DNA of 64,000 bases from Fundicoccus sp052116145 (GCF_052116145.1 NZ_JBQKLQ010000001.1:310001-374000); one strand, 5' to 3'. Shown: positions 25,012 to 33,817, counted from the first letter of the stretch. The notes: generated by a model from the letters alone, not told the origin. Translations and numbers: made by a program.

Positions 25012-25232
25012 GATAACTAATGATTGTTGAATAAATCAATTGTTAGATGTTATCTTACCTTAATTTTGAAAAGTTTCTAAAAATTCAGGTAAAACACTAA
25101 TTTAACAGTGTTTTACCTGATTTCTTGTTATTTTCAGTTTCTTACTATTGCTTGCGTTATATGTAACTATTATAAAATAAATGCTTATTACAGGGAAAGT
25201 ATTAACCACTTAAAGTATCTTTTTCAATAATT
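24847..25232 (+). repeat. 386-bp direct repeat, copy 2
   Basis: Second copy of 14935-15320. Here it lies between the truncated AraC gene and a kinase gene that has lost its 5' part, so it marks a deletion or insertion breakpoint. Most of the differences between copies fall in the non-coding half. The terminator hairpin of copy 1 is conserved at 25086-25119. Confidence 0.9.
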
Positions 25233-25234
25233 AT

Positions 25235-25578
25235 TGGTTCATCCACTACCACAAGAAATTCAAGGAGAAATTAAAGCTTATTTAGATACTATGCTAATTT
25301 CACTAATTAAACAAAATAAGGATATCGTTCTAGATTATTCTTTCTGGTCGGTAGGTAGCAGATGAGAGTACCTTCAATTATTAAAACAGTTTGGGATTAA
25401 AGCACTTATTTTATATATTGAGACACCTAAAGAGATTGTCCTGGAACGCCTTCGCCTAAGGACTGGTAAGCATCCAAATGATATTATTTTAAGCAAGGAA
25501 ACAACTTCTCAGTATTATGACCAGTTTCAAAAGCCCAGTCTTGAGGAAGCAGAAGTCATAGTAGTTAAAGGCTATTAA
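25235..25578 (+). pseudogene. P-loop kinase/zeta-toxin-like gene, 5'-truncated with in-frame stop
   Basis: Open reading starts abruptly at the edge of repeat copy 2: LPQEIQGEIKAYLD...NKDIVLDYSFWS, then an in-frame TGA in AGA-TGA-GAG, then EYLQLLKQFGIKALILYIE...VIVVKGY and TAA at 25576. This matches the C-terminal half of small AAA_33/zeta-toxin-like kinases. The Walker A N-terminus is missing, so the product cannot bind ATP. Confidence 0.75.
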
Positions 25579-25585
25579 TCGTTTT

Positions 25586-25599
25586 TGTAAGCGCTTTTT
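25586..25599 (+). promoter_or_regulatory. catabolite response element (cre)-like site
   Basis: TGTAAGCGCTTTTT matches the cre consensus TGTAAGCGCTTTCA at 12 of 14 positions. It lies 92 bp upstream of the predicted SMP-30 -10, so CcpA control is plausible. Confidence 0.6.
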
Positions 25600-25666
25600 T
25601 AAGAACTCACTACTCACTCGAAATTATAGAATACCTAACTAGGCATTCTTACTTCAGGCTGTATCA

Positions 25667-25696
25667 TTGGAGTGTGCGTTCTTTTATATGTATAGT
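25667..25696 (+). promoter_or_regulatory. promoter of the SMP-30 gene
   Basis: TTGGAG (25667-25672), 18-bp spacer, TATAGT (25691-25696). Confidence 0.55.
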
Positions 25697-25732
25697 ATAA
25701 GTAGACACTAGAACTTGAAAGGATTGAAATGT

Positions 25733-26557
25733 ATGACTCAAAATCTAACACCAGAACTAGTCTATTATGCTGGCAATCAATTATTAGAAGGTCCACACTG
25801 GGATGAAGAGAACAATTTACTATATTTCGTATCGATTGAAGATCAGATGATTTATCAATTTAATGAAAAAACAACTGAGATACAGACTTATCCAACTAGT
25901 GGCCCGGTAGGAGCCGCTGTACTGACAGAAGGTGGCTATATTCTTTCAGCTGAAAAGGATGGCTTATATTCCATTGATCCTGATACTAAGAAAAGAACCT
26001 TTCTAATGCAACCGAACACGGATGACCGTTTACGTTATAATGATGGGAAATTGGATCCAAAGGGGCGTTTCCTAATCGGCACCATGGGTTATGGTGAAAC
26101 GCTTGAAGGAGCAGCCAGTTTGTTTGTGATTGATAATGGACACTTTAAAGAAATTCTGACAGATTTAACATTATCAAATGGACTCGGTTGGTCTGCGGAT
26201 GGCAGGACTTTCTATCACATCGATACACCGACGAATAAAATTCATAAATATGATTATGATTTAATGACTGCCGATCTCTCGAACAAGCAAATGGTTGTGG
26301 AGATTACAGATGGTGGTTCACCGGATGGCATGTGTGTCGATTTAGATGGGAATTTATGGGTGGCAGAATACGGTGGTAAGAGAATTTGTAAATGGGATAG
26401 CCAAACGGGTGAACAATTAATTGAAATCCCAATGCCAGTTTCTAACATCACGTCTTGTTGTTTAGGCGGTAGTGAGCAAGAATTTCTCTATATCACGACT
26501 GCTAAACAAGATGGCGAAGCTTTATCAGGCGGTTTATTCAAAGTGAAAATCAGATAA
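25733..26557 (+). CDS. SMP-30/gluconolactonase family protein
   Basis: Six-bladed propeller lactonase of 274 residues from ATG 25733; upstream in-frame TTG codons sit on or before the RBS AAAGGA (25718-25723). Metal-binding positions are recognisable: Glu in LEGPHWD, Asn in LSNGLGW, Asp in GSPDGMCVD. The family hydrolyses sugar lactones to the acids. With the aldo-keto reductase 7 kb upstream it could serve an oxidative sugar route, but the substrate is unknown. Confidence 0.88.
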   Translation: MTQNLTPELVYYAGNQLLEGPHWDEENNLLYFVSIEDQMIYQFNEKTTEIQTYPTSGPVGAAVLTEGGYILSAEKDGLYSIDPDTKKRTFLMQPNTDDRLRYNDGKLDPKGRFLIGTMGYGETLEGAASLFVIDNGHFKEILTDLTLSNGLGWSADGRTFYHIDTPTNKIHKYDYDLMTADLSNKQMVVEITDGGSPDGMCVDLDGNLWVAEYGGKRICKWDSQTGEQLIEIPMPVSNITSCCLGGSEQEFLYITTAKQDGEALSGGLFKVKIR

Positions 26558-26568
26558 TTTAAACACGG

Positions 26569-26603
26569 CTGTTCCTTATAATAAGGAGCAGTTTTTTATT
26601 TTT
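26569..26603 (+). terminator. terminator after the SMP-30 gene
   Basis: CTGTTCCTTA (26569-26578) pairs with TAAGGAGCAG (26582-26591) around a 3-nt loop, followed by T6ATTTTT. Confidence 0.88.
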
Positions 26604-26773
26604 GGATAGGAGTGAGAGAGTTAGTCTCCTTCCGATGGTTAGTGCAGGATTAGCAGTTGGGGAACTTAAATACTATCAACTATTTTTGATAAAAAGCGTA
26701 CTAAATGATAATCTTTCATGATATAGTAAACTGGATATAGCCAACAAGGATTGATTCAAGGTCATCTGGATAA

Positions 26774-27208
26774 TACTATTAAAGAAATCAAACATATTGA
26801 GCAGGGTTTCTTAGAACAGTTTCTTTATGAAGCATTTTTTTCAAACCAGATGCCATTTTCAGCAAATGAAGGACCTGATTTAAGTAAGTATTCCTCTAAG
26901 TTTGGTCAACTGCCATAGATGATGCCATTGGGACGTTCGATGGAGCCGAAATTGTTGTTTTGGTGTGGGGCGACTCGTTGAAGGGTATGGCCCTATCGAC
27001 AAAAACACAACAGAATTAAATACTACCTTATTAGAAGGGCATCGGGACAAGTAATCCGGACAATCTGATTAAGCAGGCGTCAAAAGGCTATCAACAGGTA
27101 TCATTATCCATTCAAAAAGCTAACAGAGCTGTCCATCTTTATCATGCACTTGGTTTCGGGGTTCATTCTGAAGATGAAGAGACAAAAAAGATGGGCTATT
27201 TTCTTTAA
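26774..27208 (+). pseudogene. GNAT acetyltransferase pseudogene
   Basis: Collinear with the intact GNAT gene at 15381. Fragments match it in order: TIKEIKHIEQGFLEQFLYEA... to FGQLP followed by TAG, then RLVEGYGPID in another frame, then QQVSLSIQKANRAVHLYHAL to a TAA at 27206. At least two frameshifts and a stop are present, and motif A is destroyed. It is followed by exonuclease copy 2 just as the intact gene is followed by copy 1. Confidence 0.88.
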
Positions 27209-27321
27209 TACTTCGTCAGCTTATGAGGTCGCATAGATGAAGAGTAGCCCTATCGTGTTCGTGATATTGCAATGGATAATTGTTTAGTTTATTATTTAGT
27301 GTCAATGAAAGGGGAGATTAG

Positions 27322-27909
27322 ATGCATGATTTCGTCGCTTTGGACGTGGAGACGGCCAATCGCAATCGTTATAGCATTTGTTCCATCGGGATGGTTAAGT
27401 TTAAAGATGGAGATATTTTAGATACTTATTATAAATTAATTAATCCGGATGAGAGTTTTTCGTTAGAGAATATTAGAATTCATGGAATCCAGGAGCATGA
27501 GGTGATTACGGCGCCACGTTTTTATAATTTGTCATACGAAATAGAGCGGTTTATCGGTGGTCGACCGGTCGTGGCTCATAATGCGACGTTTGATATGGGG
27601 GCTTTGAAAGATAATTATAATCGTTATGGCTTGGATATTGCGCCTTTAAAGTATGCGTGTTCTTATCAGTTAGCAAGAGCGGTGCGTAAGAATTTTTACA
27701 ACTATAAATTAAGTACGATTTCTAATTATTATGGAATTCCTTTAACGCATCATGATGCCTTATCGGATGCTAGGGCTGCCGGGCTGATTACCTCTAATTT
27801 TATTCATGAAAATCGTTTTGTAAATTTAGATCAATTAGTGCGTTTTGCAGGCTATCCCAACTATGGCGTCTTGGGTGGCAATGGTTTTAAAAAAGGGCGT
27901 AGTCGTTAG
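27322..27909 (+). CDS. DnaQ-like 3'-5' exonuclease, copy 2
   Basis: Paralogue of the exonuclease at 15950, same length (195 residues), with all three Exo motifs conserved (LDVETAN, AHNATFDMGAL, HHDALSDA). Differences cluster in surface segments such as the region after residue 100. The RBS is AAAGGGGAG. Both copies look functional, unlike the accompanying GNAT copy, so selection appears to keep both. Confidence 0.9.
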   Translation: MHDFVALDVETANRNRYSICSIGMVKFKDGDILDTYYKLINPDESFSLENIRIHGIQEHEVITAPRFYNLSYEIERFIGGRPVVAHNATFDMGALKDNYNRYGLDIAPLKYACSYQLARAVRKNFYNYKLSTISNYYGIPLTHHDALSDARAAGLITSNFIHENRFVNLDQLVRFAGYPNYGVLGGNGFKKGRSR

Positions 27910-27919
27910 AATGAGCATA

Positions 27920-27960
27920 AAAAACCCACTTTGGAATCAGATCCAGTGGGTTTTTTTTTG
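27920..27960. terminator. bidirectional terminator after exonuclease copy 2
   Basis: An 11-bp stem (27920-27930/27945-27955) with A-run and T9 tails serves both this gene and the convergent dehydrogenase gene. Confidence 0.9.
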
Positions 27961-27968
27961 CTTGTAGT

Positions 27969-28925
27969 TTAATTAACGATATTTGTTGGCTTTCCATCTA
28001 AGAATGCTAAGGTATTGTCAAAGGCAATATGGGCACGTAAGACCATGGCTTCATCGGTAAGATAAGCAACATGAGGGGTCAAAACGGCGTTTTTAGCTTT
28101 CAATAAGGGATAGTCTGCTGGTATTGGAGGTTCCATATCAAAAACATCAATACCTGCTCCAGCAATTTTATCAGCATTTAATAATTCGGCTAGCGCATCG
28201 TTATCAATGATTGGGCCGCGCGCACAGTTAATTAAAATAGCAGATTCTTTCATTAGTTCAAGTTTTTCTCGTGAAATAGTGCCACGAGTCGAATCGCTGA
28301 GAGGTAAATGAATTGAGACGATATCACTTTGCGCCATTAATTCATCAAGACTTACGTATTCAATACCTAAGTCGATTGCTTCTTGTTTTTCGCTACGATT
28401 ATAGCCAATTAATTTAGCGCCAAAAGCTTTAAATAACTGAGCTGTCATTAAACCGATTTTGCCGGTACCGACAATCCCGACTGTTTTACCTTTAATTTCA
28501 CGACCTTGGATTAAGCCAGGAAAAGCGTCTGCTTTACGAATGTCTGCGTCGCCTGCAGTCAGCGAGCGGTAAACATCAAGGGTTAAACCAATCACTAATT
28601 CAGCAACGGCTTGGTTAGAATAGCCGGCTGCATTTGAAATCGCGATGCTTTTCGCTTTAGCAGCGGGGCCGTCTACGTGGTCGACGCCAGTAAAGGCAAC
28701 GTTAATTAGTTTAAGGTCGTCTAATTTATCAATCACTTCAGCAGGGTAAGGGTTATTAGCAATCATGACGATGTCAGCGCCTTGACTACGTGTGTATAAT
28801 TCCTCAGGATCAGTCGTTTTATCTGTATAGTATTTAAATTCGTGTCCACGAACCTTAATTGCTTGACCTAATTCTTCAATTAATGCATCTGGAACGCGCA
28901 ATGGTTCTATTAGTTTCACTTTCAT
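27969..28925 (-). CDS. D-isomer 2-hydroxyacid dehydrogenase
   Basis: NAD-dependent oxidoreductase of 318 residues interconverting a 2-oxoacid and its D-2-hydroxyacid. The Rossmann loop is GTGKIG, and the catalytic triad is visible: Arg in NCARGPI, Glu in DVFDMEPP, His in LTPHVAY. Whether it acts on phosphoglycerate, glyoxylate, pyruvate or another acid is not evident. It is a single gene with its own RBS (GGAAGG on the minus strand). Confidence 0.9.
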   Translation of the reverse strand: MKVKLIEPLRVPDALIEELGQAIKVRGHEFKYYTDKTTDPEELYTRSQGADIVMIANNPYPAEVIDKLDDLKLINVAFTGVDHVDGPAAKAKSIAISNAAGYSNQAVAELVIGLTLDVYRSLTAGDADIRKADAFPGLIQGREIKGKTVGIVGTGKIGLMTAQLFKAFGAKLIGYNRSEKQEAIDLGIEYVSLDELMAQSDIVSIHLPLSDSTRGTISREKLELMKESAILINCARGPIIDNDALAELLNADKIAGAGIDVFDMEPPIPADYPLLKAKNAVLTPHVAYLTDEAMVLRAHIAFDNTLAFLDGKPTNIVN

Positions 28926-29110
28926 TGTTAGCTTCCTTCCTACAATACATATTTAAGCAAGATTGGCGAAAGTCCGAGAAAAGAGTATACTAATCAGGTA
29001 AACTGCCAATTTGCGTTATTACCATTATATCAGATAATCCATTATAGGATGGCTTAATAGTGGTAAAGGTAACAGCTGAATTGGACAAAGACTAATTTGG
29101 AGAGAGAAAC

Positions 29111-29929
29111 ATGGTATTATTTAAAGCTGAAAAAGTAACAGAGGCGATTACGAGAATTGTGATGCCTTATGTCTGTGCTTATTTAATAGAAGGAAAGGAC
29201 CGAGCCGTCTTAGTGGACACTGGCTTTGGTTATGGCGATTTAAAAGCCTTTGTCGAAGAATTGACTCAGTTGCCATATGACGTTCTATTAACGCATGCTC
29301 ACCCTGATCATGCCGGAGGGAGCGCTCAGTTCGAGAAGGTGTATTTAAACCCAAGAGAATTTATTGCGGCACAAAGAGATTGTTCGATTGAGAATCGACG
29401 GGCCATTCGTCAATATGTCACACGTAAATCTGGCGTGTTGGAAGACAAAGTCGAATTATGGCAGCCACAAAGACAAGCAGATTTTACGCCTTTAGAAGAA
29501 GAGGATGTGTTTGATCTAGGTGGGCTGAGTTTGTTGCCGGTCTTAGTGCCGGGACATTCTCAAGGGATTATGTGTTTTATTATTAAGGAAGAGCGGGTGG
29601 CTATTTTTGGTGATGCGTGTTCGGATCCCACTTTATTGAATTTAGATGCAAGCACCTCCATTAGAGAACATTTGAAAGGTCTATTGCATTTAAGAAGCTT
29701 TGAGGGGCTGTTCGACCATGTCTTAATCAATCACACTGACTTTCACATTGCTAAAGAGGTACTGGCGAATAATATATTACTAGCTCAGAATATTATTCAC
29801 GGAGTGGATGATAAAATTCGGATTCGTATGTCAGGTAAAGTGTCTTATTCAGCCCGACCGAATCGACTGAAGAATAAGTATCAAATGGTTCCTGTGGGAA
29901 ATATTATATATACAGAAGAAAAGTTATGA
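29111..29929 (+). CDS. MBL-fold metallo-hydrolase
   Basis: Metallo-beta-lactamase-fold hydrolase of 272 residues with the metal motif THAHPDHAGG at about residues 61-70, a downstream metal His in VPGHSQG and Asp in IFGDACSD. This is a generic hydrolase subgroup, and the fold alone does not give the substrate. The gene is immediately upstream of, but not co-oriented by function with, the ABC exporter leader. Confidence 0.88.
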   Translation: MVLFKAEKVTEAITRIVMPYVCAYLIEGKDRAVLVDTGFGYGDLKAFVEELTQLPYDVLLTHAHPDHAGGSAQFEKVYLNPREFIAAQRDCSIENRRAIRQYVTRKSGVLEDKVELWQPQRQADFTPLEEEDVFDLGGLSLLPVLVPGHSQGIMCFIIKEERVAIFGDACSDPTLLNLDASTSIREHLKGLLHLRSFEGLFDHVLINHTDFHIAKEVLANNILLAQNIIHGVDDKIRIRMSGKVSYSARPNRLKNKYQMVPVGNIIYTEEKL

Positions 29930-29963
29930 TTTACTTAACTTTTTGTTTACTTTTATCTAATGT

Positions 29964-29992
29964 TGTAGTAGATTTAAAACTGTAATATAAAT
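29964..29992 (+). promoter_or_regulatory. promoter of the ABC exporter leader RNA
   Basis: TTGTAG (29964-29969), 17-bp spacer, TATAAA (29987-29992). It directs a leader that includes a 24-codon ORF and an intrinsic terminator before the exporter genes. Confidence 0.65.
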
Positions 29993-30019
29993 TACTATAT
30001 TTAGAAAGGAGAATTATTG

Positions 30020-30094
30020 ATGTACAATTTATTACTAGGCAACACTCAAATGAAATTGAATAGTCGAACTCCTTTCGTGGTTAATGAAATCTAG
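30020..30094 (+). CDS. leader peptide ORF (24 residues) upstream of the ABC exporter
   Basis: A short ORF, MYNLLLGNTQMKLNS...VVNEI, with a strong RBS (AAAGGAG at 30005-30011, 8 nt before the ATG), 25 nt after the predicted -10. It is unlike a protein domain. Its last codons include GGTTAAT (30079-30085), complementary to ATTAACC at 30153-30159 beside the terminator, so a translating or stalled ribosome would change the downstream fold. The arrangement matches the BmrB leader of B. subtilis bmrCD, where ribosome-targeting antibiotics induce the exporter. The peptide sequence itself shows no homology I can recognise. Confidence 0.7.
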   Translation: MYNLLLGNTQMKLNSRTPFVVNEI

Positions 30095-30160
30095 CCTTGC
30101 TGGACTGTAGGTAGCTAAATTTTTGTTAACATTATTTTCTGCAACTATGTCTATTAACCT

Positions 30161-30210
30161 AGGCCTACGCAAAAGGAAGAGTTTACTTCTGGATGTGTAG
30201 GCCTTTTTGT
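30161..30210 (+). terminator. attenuator terminator before the ABC exporter genes
   Basis: AGGCCTACGC (30161-30170) pairs with GTGTAGGCCT (30195-30204, one G-T), with an inner GAAG/CTTC pair and a T5 tail. Being 56 bp before the first exporter gene and after the leader ORF, it should block transcription unless disrupted. GTAGG at 30107-30111 can pair with CCTAC (30164-30168) in its left arm, a candidate antiterminator. Confidence 0.85.
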
Positions 30211-30266
30211 GCAGAAAAATAATGGCCACGAGAGAAAAAGCAGTAAGAAAGAGAGGCAGTTTATAG

Positions 30267-32009
30267 ATGTTATTAGCTTTATGGCAGTATGTAAAAAAAC
30301 ATCCGATAGTTTATACTTTGGGCGGATCTTTGGCGATCATTTCAAGTCTTTTATACTTGATCCCCAATTATTTAATCCAATTATTTGTGGATGCGATCGT
30401 CCAAAGTACGTTAACGATACCGGATTTAACGACGTATTTATTAATTTATGCAATCACGATGGTTTTAATTTATTTAACCGAAGCAGGCTGGGTGATTTTA
30501 ATTTTTGGCCAGTCAATGAAATATCAAAAAGAATTAAGAACAAGTATGTTTCGTCACCTTCTAACGCTAAGAGCGCCGTTTTATGAACGACTTCGTTCTG
30601 GTGACTTAATGACGCGTATGACGACAGATATTGATTTTATGGGGCAATCGATCGGCTATGGTTTCATGTTAATCGTGGCAGACGGCGCGTTGATGCTCGG
30701 TGTGTTAGCAATGATGATCGCGACGATTTCTTGGCAAGCGACTTTATTGAGTTCGATTCCCTTGGTGGTCTTTGGTTTTATTGTCTATCGTTTGGGGATG
30801 GAAGTAGACAAACGCTATGAGAAAAGTCGAGATGAAGTTGCCCAATTAAGTAACGAAGTCTTAGAAGTAGTAGATGGGGTACGTGTCATGCGTGCCTATG
30901 GTAAAAAGGAATTAGAGCAAGCACGTTTTCAAGAAAAAACCGAAAAAGTGATGGGTAAAGCAAATGATTTAATTTGGATTAATGGTGCCTTTCGTCAAGT
31001 AGCCCGCGTCTTTTCCGGCTTATCCATTGCGATTGGTTTATTATATGGCGGTTACTTAGTGGGTGAGGGGCAAATGACAATTGGTGAATTAGTGACCTTT
31101 CAAATTTACTTGAGTTATTTAAATGGCTCTATTTGGGGGATGTCTGATTTAGTGGCAGTCTACCAACAAGGGAAAGTTTCATACCGTAAAATTCATGAAT
31201 TAGAAACAGCAGATGATTTAGTCGAAAAGGATGGCGAACTTGCGATCAGCCAAATCGATAGTATTCAATTTGAAAATTATCTGTTTGCTTACCCCGACGA
31301 TTTGAATGCAACCTTAGCCGATGTGTCCTTTACTTTAAATAGAGGAGAAACGCTAGGTATCGTAGGTAAAACGGGGAGTGGCAAGTCGACGTTGATTAAA
31401 CAATTATTGAGGCAGTATCCAATTAGTCAACAAGGGTCTATCTTAATTAATCAAGAAGCCATTAGACAATATAAAGTGGCAGATTTAGAACAGTTAATCG
31501 GCTATGTCCCACAAGAACATATTTTATTCTCAAAAACAGTGCGCCATAATATTGAGTTTGGTAATGCTGAAGCTGACGAATCAGGGTTTAACGCTGCCAT
31601 TCAAACGGCGGACTTCGAAAAAGATATTAAGAATATGAGTGAAGGTCTTGAAACTTTAATTGGAGAAAAAGGTGTGGCAATTTCTGGAGGTCAAAAACAA
31701 AGAGTATCTATGGCTCGTGCGATGATACGTGAACCAGAGTTACTTATCTTAGATGATTCATTATCAGCGGTTGATGCAAAGACTGAACAAGCGATTATCG
31801 CAAATATTCAGAAAGTGCGTAATAATAAAACGACGATTATTGTGACTCACCGTTTATCTGCTGTATCGCATGCGGATCATATTCTTGTCATTGAAGAGGG
31901 TCGTATTACTGAATCAGGGACACCACAAGAACTGCTTGCCTCTAAAGGTTGGTTTTACAAACAACATGAAAAACAACAAATGGAGGTGGTAGATTATGAC
32001 AACATTTAA
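30267..32009 (+). CDS. heterodimeric ABC multidrug exporter, subunit 1 (BmrC/LmrC-like)
   Basis: Type IV exporter half-transporter of 580 residues: six-helix membrane domain, then an ATPase with GKTGSGKST (Walker A), SGGQKQR (signature) and LLILDDSLSAVD (Walker B). The usual catalytic glutamate after Walker B is Asp here, the mark of the degenerate-site subunit in asymmetric exporters such as BmrCD and LmrCD. The H-loop is IVTHRLS. It overlaps subunit 2 by 14 nt. It is likely a drug or lipid-like efflux pump controlled by the upstream attenuator. Confidence 0.92.
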   Translation: MLLALWQYVKKHPIVYTLGGSLAIISSLLYLIPNYLIQLFVDAIVQSTLTIPDLTTYLLIYAITMVLIYLTEAGWVILIFGQSMKYQKELRTSMFRHLLTLRAPFYERLRSGDLMTRMTTDIDFMGQSIGYGFMLIVADGALMLGVLAMMIATISWQATLLSSIPLVVFGFIVYRLGMEVDKRYEKSRDEVAQLSNEVLEVVDGVRVMRAYGKKELEQARFQEKTEKVMGKANDLIWINGAFRQVARVFSGLSIAIGLLYGGYLVGEGQMTIGELVTFQIYLSYLNGSIWGMSDLVAVYQQGKVSYRKIHELETADDLVEKDGELAISQIDSIQFENYLFAYPDDLNATLADVSFTLNRGETLGIVGKTGSGKSTLIKQLLRQYPISQQGSILINQEAIRQYKVADLEQLIGYVPQEHILFSKTVRHNIEFGNAEADESGFNAAIQTADFEKDIKNMSEGLETLIGEKGVAISGGQKQRVSMARAMIREPELLILDDSLSAVDAKTEQAIIANIQKVRNNKTTIIVTHRLSAVSHADHILVIEEGRITESGTPQELLASKGWFYKQHEKQQMEVVDYDNI

Positions 32010-33750
32010 TCGCTTATTAACGTATGTACGTTATCGAAAAGTGAGTTACAGTATTGGAATCGTTTTATTATTAATATCGGCCGGCTTGTCGATTTATGCA
32101 CCTATTTTGGGAAGTCAGTTAATTAACTATGTCTCTGAGCAAACACAAGCAAAAGCTGTAATCGAATGGCCAGTGTTAGTTCAATTATTTTCGTATTATT
32201 TGGCTTTCGTTTTTACGAGTGCAGCTATCGGCTATGCAAGCTATATCATTTTAGCTTATGCATCCAATGATATTGGACGAATCATTCGGAACCAAGTTCA
32301 TGAACATATGCAAGAATTGCCTATTTCATATTTTGATGATAAACCCGCCGCGAAAATTTCTGCACGGATTGTAAACGATACGGAAGTTTTAAGAGAGAAT
32401 TTTTATCAAAACTTTTCAACCCAAGTGTTACTCAATGGTGTTCAAGTGGTTGGAACGTATATTGCTTTATTCTTAGTAAGTAAGCCAATAGGCTTAGCGA
32501 TGTTAGGTTTAATTCCGATTTTTATTATTTGGCAGTTAGCTTATATGAAATTGGTTCAGCCACTCAACCATCGTTGGCGAGAGTCGGTTAGTGAAATGAA
32601 TAGTCAAACGGCTGAAATTGTACAGGGAGCTTCAATTGTTCAATTGTTTCACCGTCAACAATCAATGGAAGATGAATTTGAAAAAACAAATCAAGAGTGG
32701 TTGGAATCGCGTAAAAAAACAAACTATATTGATTCAACTTTAACGTGGAATATCTCAGGCTTATTGAAGCATCTTGTGACTTTATTTGTGATGATGTACC
32801 TTGGTACGCGTTTTTCGAATGGAGTATTAGGTTATTCAACGGGTATTTTATTTATATTGATTGACTATGTGTCACGTATATTTGATCCTATAAGTATGAT
32901 TGTTCGTTTAATGACGATGCTCCAACAAGCGCTTGTGGCTGGTCATCGAGTGTTTGAACTGCTAGATACACCGGTTGAAGTAGATAGCCAAGCGACTTTA
33001 GCCGTCGGTGAAGGTGTAGTGAGCTTTGAGCATGTCAACTTTGGCTATAAAGAAAACCATCAAGTGTTGAAAGATATCAATTTCACTGTCAAGAAAGGAC
33101 AAACAGTTGGTTTAGTTGGTCATACAGGCTCAGGAAAGAGTTCGATTATTAACTTACTGTTTCGTTTCTATGATCCACAAAGTGGACAAGTACTCATTGA
33201 TGGTCAGAATATTTATGACTATAGTCGTGAAAGTGTTCGAGATAAAATGGGGATTGTTTTGCAAGAACCTTATTTATTTACTGGGACAATCGCGAGTAAT
33301 ATTAGTATGAATGATGAAACAATTACTGAAGAGACTATCCTTAATGCGATTGATAAAGTCGGAGCAAGACCAATGATTGATAAATTGGAAAAAGGGATTT
33401 ATACCGAAGTTGTTGAAAAAGGGCAATCATTGTCGTCTGGAGAAAGGCAATTGATTTCTTTTGCACGTACATTGGCCAGTGATCCTAAAATTCTAATCCT
33501 TGATGAAGCCACTTCTCATATCGACTCACAAACAGAAGAAGTGATTCAACATGCGATGAATGTCGTAAAAGAAGGGCGTACAACATTTATTATCGCCCAT
33601 CGATTATCAACGATTCAAAATGCTGATCAAATAATTCTACTTGATCAAGGCGTGATTCGCGAACAGGGTAATCACCACGAACTACTGACGTTGAATGGCC
33701 AGTATGCCGAAATGTTCCGAATGCAAGGGAAAGTTTCAACCGTTATTTAA
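31996..33750 (+). CDS. heterodimeric ABC multidrug exporter, subunit 2 (BmrD/LmrD-like)
   Basis: Partner half-transporter of 584 residues. Walker A GHTGSGKSS and Walker B ILILDEATSHID have the catalytic Glu, and the H-loop is IIAHRLS. Its signature is LSSGERQ rather than LSGGQ, so the pair shows complementary degeneracy: one consensus and one degenerate ATP site. The 14-nt overlap with subunit 1 couples their translation and supports heterodimer assembly. Confidence 0.92.
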   Translation: MTTFNRLLTYVRYRKVSYSIGIVLLLISAGLSIYAPILGSQLINYVSEQTQAKAVIEWPVLVQLFSYYLAFVFTSAAIGYASYIILAYASNDIGRIIRNQVHEHMQELPISYFDDKPAAKISARIVNDTEVLRENFYQNFSTQVLLNGVQVVGTYIALFLVSKPIGLAMLGLIPIFIIWQLAYMKLVQPLNHRWRESVSEMNSQTAEIVQGASIVQLFHRQQSMEDEFEKTNQEWLESRKKTNYIDSTLTWNISGLLKHLVTLFVMMYLGTRFSNGVLGYSTGILFILIDYVSRIFDPISMIVRLMTMLQQALVAGHRVFELLDTPVEVDSQATLAVGEGVVSFEHVNFGYKENHQVLKDINFTVKKGQTVGLVGHTGSGKSSIINLLFRFYDPQSGQVLIDGQNIYDYSRESVRDKMGIVLQEPYLFTGTIASNISMNDETITEETILNAIDKVGARPMIDKLEKGIYTEVVEKGQSLSSGERQLISFARTLASDPKILILDEATSHIDSQTEEVIQHAMNVVKEGRTTFIIAHRLSTIQNADQIILLDQGVIREQGNHHELLTLNGQYAEMFRMQGKVSTVI

Positions 33751-33758
33751 TAAAAAGA

Positions 33759-33800
33759 AGCCAAACTGTTTGCTTTTATTAGCAAACAATTTGGCTTTTC
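33759..33800. terminator. bidirectional terminator after the ABC genes
   Basis: AGCCAAACTGTTTGC (33759-33773) pairs with GCAAACAATTTGGCT (33782-33796) with one mismatch, flanked by A-rich and T-rich tails. It also serves the convergent phosphatase gene. Confidence 0.88.
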
Positions 33801-33817
33801 TGATTTTAATGATGTAG

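Noticed and set aside
25235..25578. In-frame TGA in the kinase remnant considered as selenocysteine or recoding
   Set aside because: No SECIS-like hairpin is visible after the TGA and the 5' half of the gene is missing, so it is simply a pseudogene.
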